This document shows positions 6,024-7,258 of a stretch of DNA of 7,258 nucleotides, in pieces. Both the position numbers and the translations under genes were made by a program. The notes below the pieces were generated by a model that was given only the letters and a program-made list of their open reading frames with translations, had not been told where the DNA came from and searched no databases. Positions within the stretch are counted from its first letter, which is position 1. Each line of letters opens with the position of its first letter. Source of the DNA: CALCKU01 sp964534845 (GTDB lineage Bacteria > Pseudomonadota > Alphaproteobacteria > Caulobacterales > Maricaulaceae); assembly GCA_964534845.1 (NCBI GenBank), contig CAZHPV010000089.1:1-7258 (forward strand), written 5' to 3'.

Positions 6024-6470
6024 CTAATCTGCCTTTCTATCAAGCTGACACCTTAGCTTCAGATAAGCGTCATTTATCTCTTTGGTCTGTTTAAGCTCAA
6101 TTTCGGTAAACCTTGCGCTAGGCAGTGTTCGATCATGAGCGCATTTGTGTGGTGATAATGGAGTTTTATTCTTATCGATCCACGCAATCGCCCCTGTTGG
6201 TGTTTTACTAATGGAAACTGTTTTTCTACACAGAGGACATTTTACCCAAGCATGCTCCATACTCATACTAACCGGCACGTTCTTTTCGAACCACTGAAAG
6301 GCCTTTAGGCGCTTATCAATTAATTTTCTCAAAGCAGTATTACGCTCTATCTTTAAGGCACGTTGACGAGTCTTTTCAGCTTTAACCCGCTTTCTAAGGT
6401 CTTTACGAACGGTCTCGGTTCGATTGTGTACAATTCCCTGTTTTTTGGTTGTAAATGGCTCCTTCATCAC
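6024..6470 (-). CDS. Small basic protein with a Cys/His cluster, unknown function
   Basis: I do not recognise the family of this 148-residue protein. The first 58 residues are very rich in Lys and Arg with long helix-forming runs (for example VRKDLRKRVKAEKTRQR, 21-37), suited to nucleic-acid contact. The middle has a possible zinc site: C78-x-x-C81 (KCPLCRK) and, 26 residues on, H108-x-C110-x-H112 (PHKCAH). The C-terminal tail is helical and charged. No HNH or PD-(D/E)xK motif is visible. The start is either GTG at 6470, overlapping the methyltransferase stop by four bases, or the next codon, ATG at 6467, overlapping by one base (TGATG). Both imply coupling to the methyltransferase. It may be a DNA-binding specificity or assembly subunit, but that is a guess. 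Confidence 0.7.
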   Translation of the reverse strand: MMKEPFTTKKQGIVHNRTETVRKDLRKRVKAEKTRQRALKIERNTALRKLIDKRLKAFQWFEKNVPVSMSMEHAWVKCPLCRKTVSISKTPTGAIAWIDKNKTPLSPHKCAHDRTLPSARFTEIELKQTKEINDAYLKLRCQLDRKAD

Positions 6471-7228
6471 GCCCCCACTTTCGTTGTCATCTCTGTGTAC
6501 ATCTCGAAGAGTTTTTCTAGGCGTTCTGTGTCGTTTTTGAATTTTCGGCCTATGTAGATTTCTTCCAGGATGCGGTCATTTTCTGCGTGGGCGATGCGCA
6601 GGTTTTCTGGCATGCCTGGGTGTTTTTCGGATTTAGGTTTATAGAGATCGGCGATAGTCTTGGGGAAATGGGCTTCGCGGGCGAGCAGGATATTTTCTGC
6701 GGCGCGGGTGAGGGCCTCTTTATTTTTTGTGGTCAGGGTCGGCACGGGAAAGGTGTTCCAGCCGAGTGTGTTGGAGTAGCGGTAGTCTGTTTTTAGTTTA
6801 CCGCAAACCGTCGCAATCCAAACGAGGTGAAGCTTAGATGCAATGAGGGCCATGTTCCAGAGCGGGGCGTCGTATAGGGCGAAGCATGCATTAGAGATTA
6901 TTGAACGTTTTGGCAGCAATCCAACTGGAAGATAGTCACGGCTTTCCGAAGAAACGCCTGGGACTACAAAAACTACTTCTTCACCGGTTTGTCGTACTTC
7001 CATAAATTTGTGCGGGGTAGTTGCCGCAACTCTTGTGGCTGCTTTGGAGCTTTTCCTTCGGAAAACAGAAACAGCATTCACTCTGTCCAAAATGAGTTTG
7101 TTTGCTTTAGCGGCATCAAGTTTGAGGTCTGTAATCCATAGACAAAACCTTTCTTGTCCACGAATAAAATCTGCGGATCCAAAAAATGGATGCACCAAAT
7201 CTTCATAGCCTACAAATTTTGGTAGGTC
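6467..7228 (-). CDS. MmeI-like DNA methyltransferase, C-terminal part only (5' end missing)
   Basis: The visible 253 residues are the C-terminal specificity and tail region of a class I SAM-dependent adenine-N6 DNA methyltransferase of the MmeI type. Recognisable landmarks are HPFFGSADFIRGQERFCLWI (13-32), DYRYSNTLGWNTFPVP (148-163) and the tail MPENLRIAHAENDRILEEIY (206-225) with LFEMYTEM (240-247). All are characteristic of this family. The catalytic half, with the SAM-binding and NPPY-type motifs, lies beyond the window, so activity and any fused nuclease cannot be judged. A TTG at 7198 is not the true start, because the frame continues in homologous-looking sequence (KFVGYED) to about 7228. 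There the terminal palindrome begins its mirror arm, and a TAG appears in frame at 7250-7252. The gene heads the operon and overlaps the next gene by 1-4 bases. It presumably marks host DNA as self. Confidence 0.88.
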   Translation of the reverse strand, partial: DLPKFVGYEDLVHPFFGSADFIRGQERFCLWITDLKLDAAKANKLILDRVNAVSVFRRKSSKAATRVAATTPHKFMEVRQTGEEVVFVVPGVSSESRDYLPVGLLPKRSIISNACFALYDAPLWNMALIASKLHLVWIATVCGKLKTDYRYSNTLGWNTFPVPTLTTKNKEALTRAAENILLAREAHFPKTIADLYKPKSEKHPGMPENLRIAHAENDRILEEIYIGRKFKNDTERLEKLFEMYTEMTTKVGA

Positions 7229-7258
7229 ACACCTACCAAAATTTGTAGGCTATGAAGA
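7200..7258. repeat. Terminal palindrome, 28-base perfect arms with a 3-base loop
   Basis: The left arm at 7200-7227 and the right arm at 7231-7258 are exact reverse complements around CAC (7228-7230). The left arm is in frame with the methyltransferase. The right arm is its mirror image and brings a stop codon into that frame. The palindrome ends exactly at the window edge. The likeliest cause is a fold-back artefact at a contig end (amplification or assembly). A genuine inverted junction is the alternative. Confidence 0.9.

Noticed and set aside
6024..6470. HNH endonuclease reading of the small Cys/His protein
   Set aside because: The CxxC and HxCxH elements resemble a zinc site, but the His-Asn-His catalytic pattern between them is absent.
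1650..7228. Assignment to BREX, DISARM, Dnd or classical Type I restriction
   Set aside because: There is no PglZ, BrxC, DrmA/B/C, DndB-E, HsdR or HsdS-like protein in the visible genes. The helicase lacks a fused nuclease domain. Genes beyond the right edge could change this view.

Overview
The window looks like bacterial chromosomal accessory DNA, most probably from a proteobacterium of moderate GC content. The gene density, coupled reading frames and the families present support this. I cannot name a genus, and an alphaproteobacterial origin is only a weak impression. Both ends look like boundaries. The first 16 bases resemble the 3' end of a tRNA, and the last 59 bases are a near-perfect palindrome that breaks the terminal gene and may be an assembly fold-back.

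Positions 17-1388 are gene-poor. They hold one short acetyltransferase (GNAT) gene on the + strand. Two imperfect direct copies of a roughly 85-base non-coding repeat flank it, so repeat plus gene forms a cassette-like unit of about 741 bases. A consensus-like -35 box precedes the gene. A possible small membrane-protein ORF at 1389-1616 on the - strand is uncertain.

Positions 1650-7228 hold five - strand genes in one tight transcription unit, read from right to left. They are: the C-terminal part of an MmeI-like adenine-N6 DNA methyltransferase with its specificity region; a small, very basic protein with a Cys/His cluster; a NucS/DUF91-like PD-(D/E)xK nuclease with an EVE/PUA-like C-terminal half; an SF2 DEAD/DEAH-type helicase; and a GIY-YIG (T5orf172/MUG113-type) nuclease. 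Three of the four junctions are overlaps of 1-4 bases. The fourth is a 71-base gap with its own -10-like box and a good ribosome binding site.

Taken together, the five genes look like a restriction-modification-type anti-phage system. In the inferred model the methyltransferase marks self DNA, the helicase translocates on or remodels unmarked DNA, and one or both nucleases cut it. The EVE/PUA-like half might read a modified base. The gene set does not match the core of BREX, DISARM, Dnd or a classical Type I or III system as I know them, so this is the best candidate here for an under-described system. The function is inferred from families and gene order, not shown.
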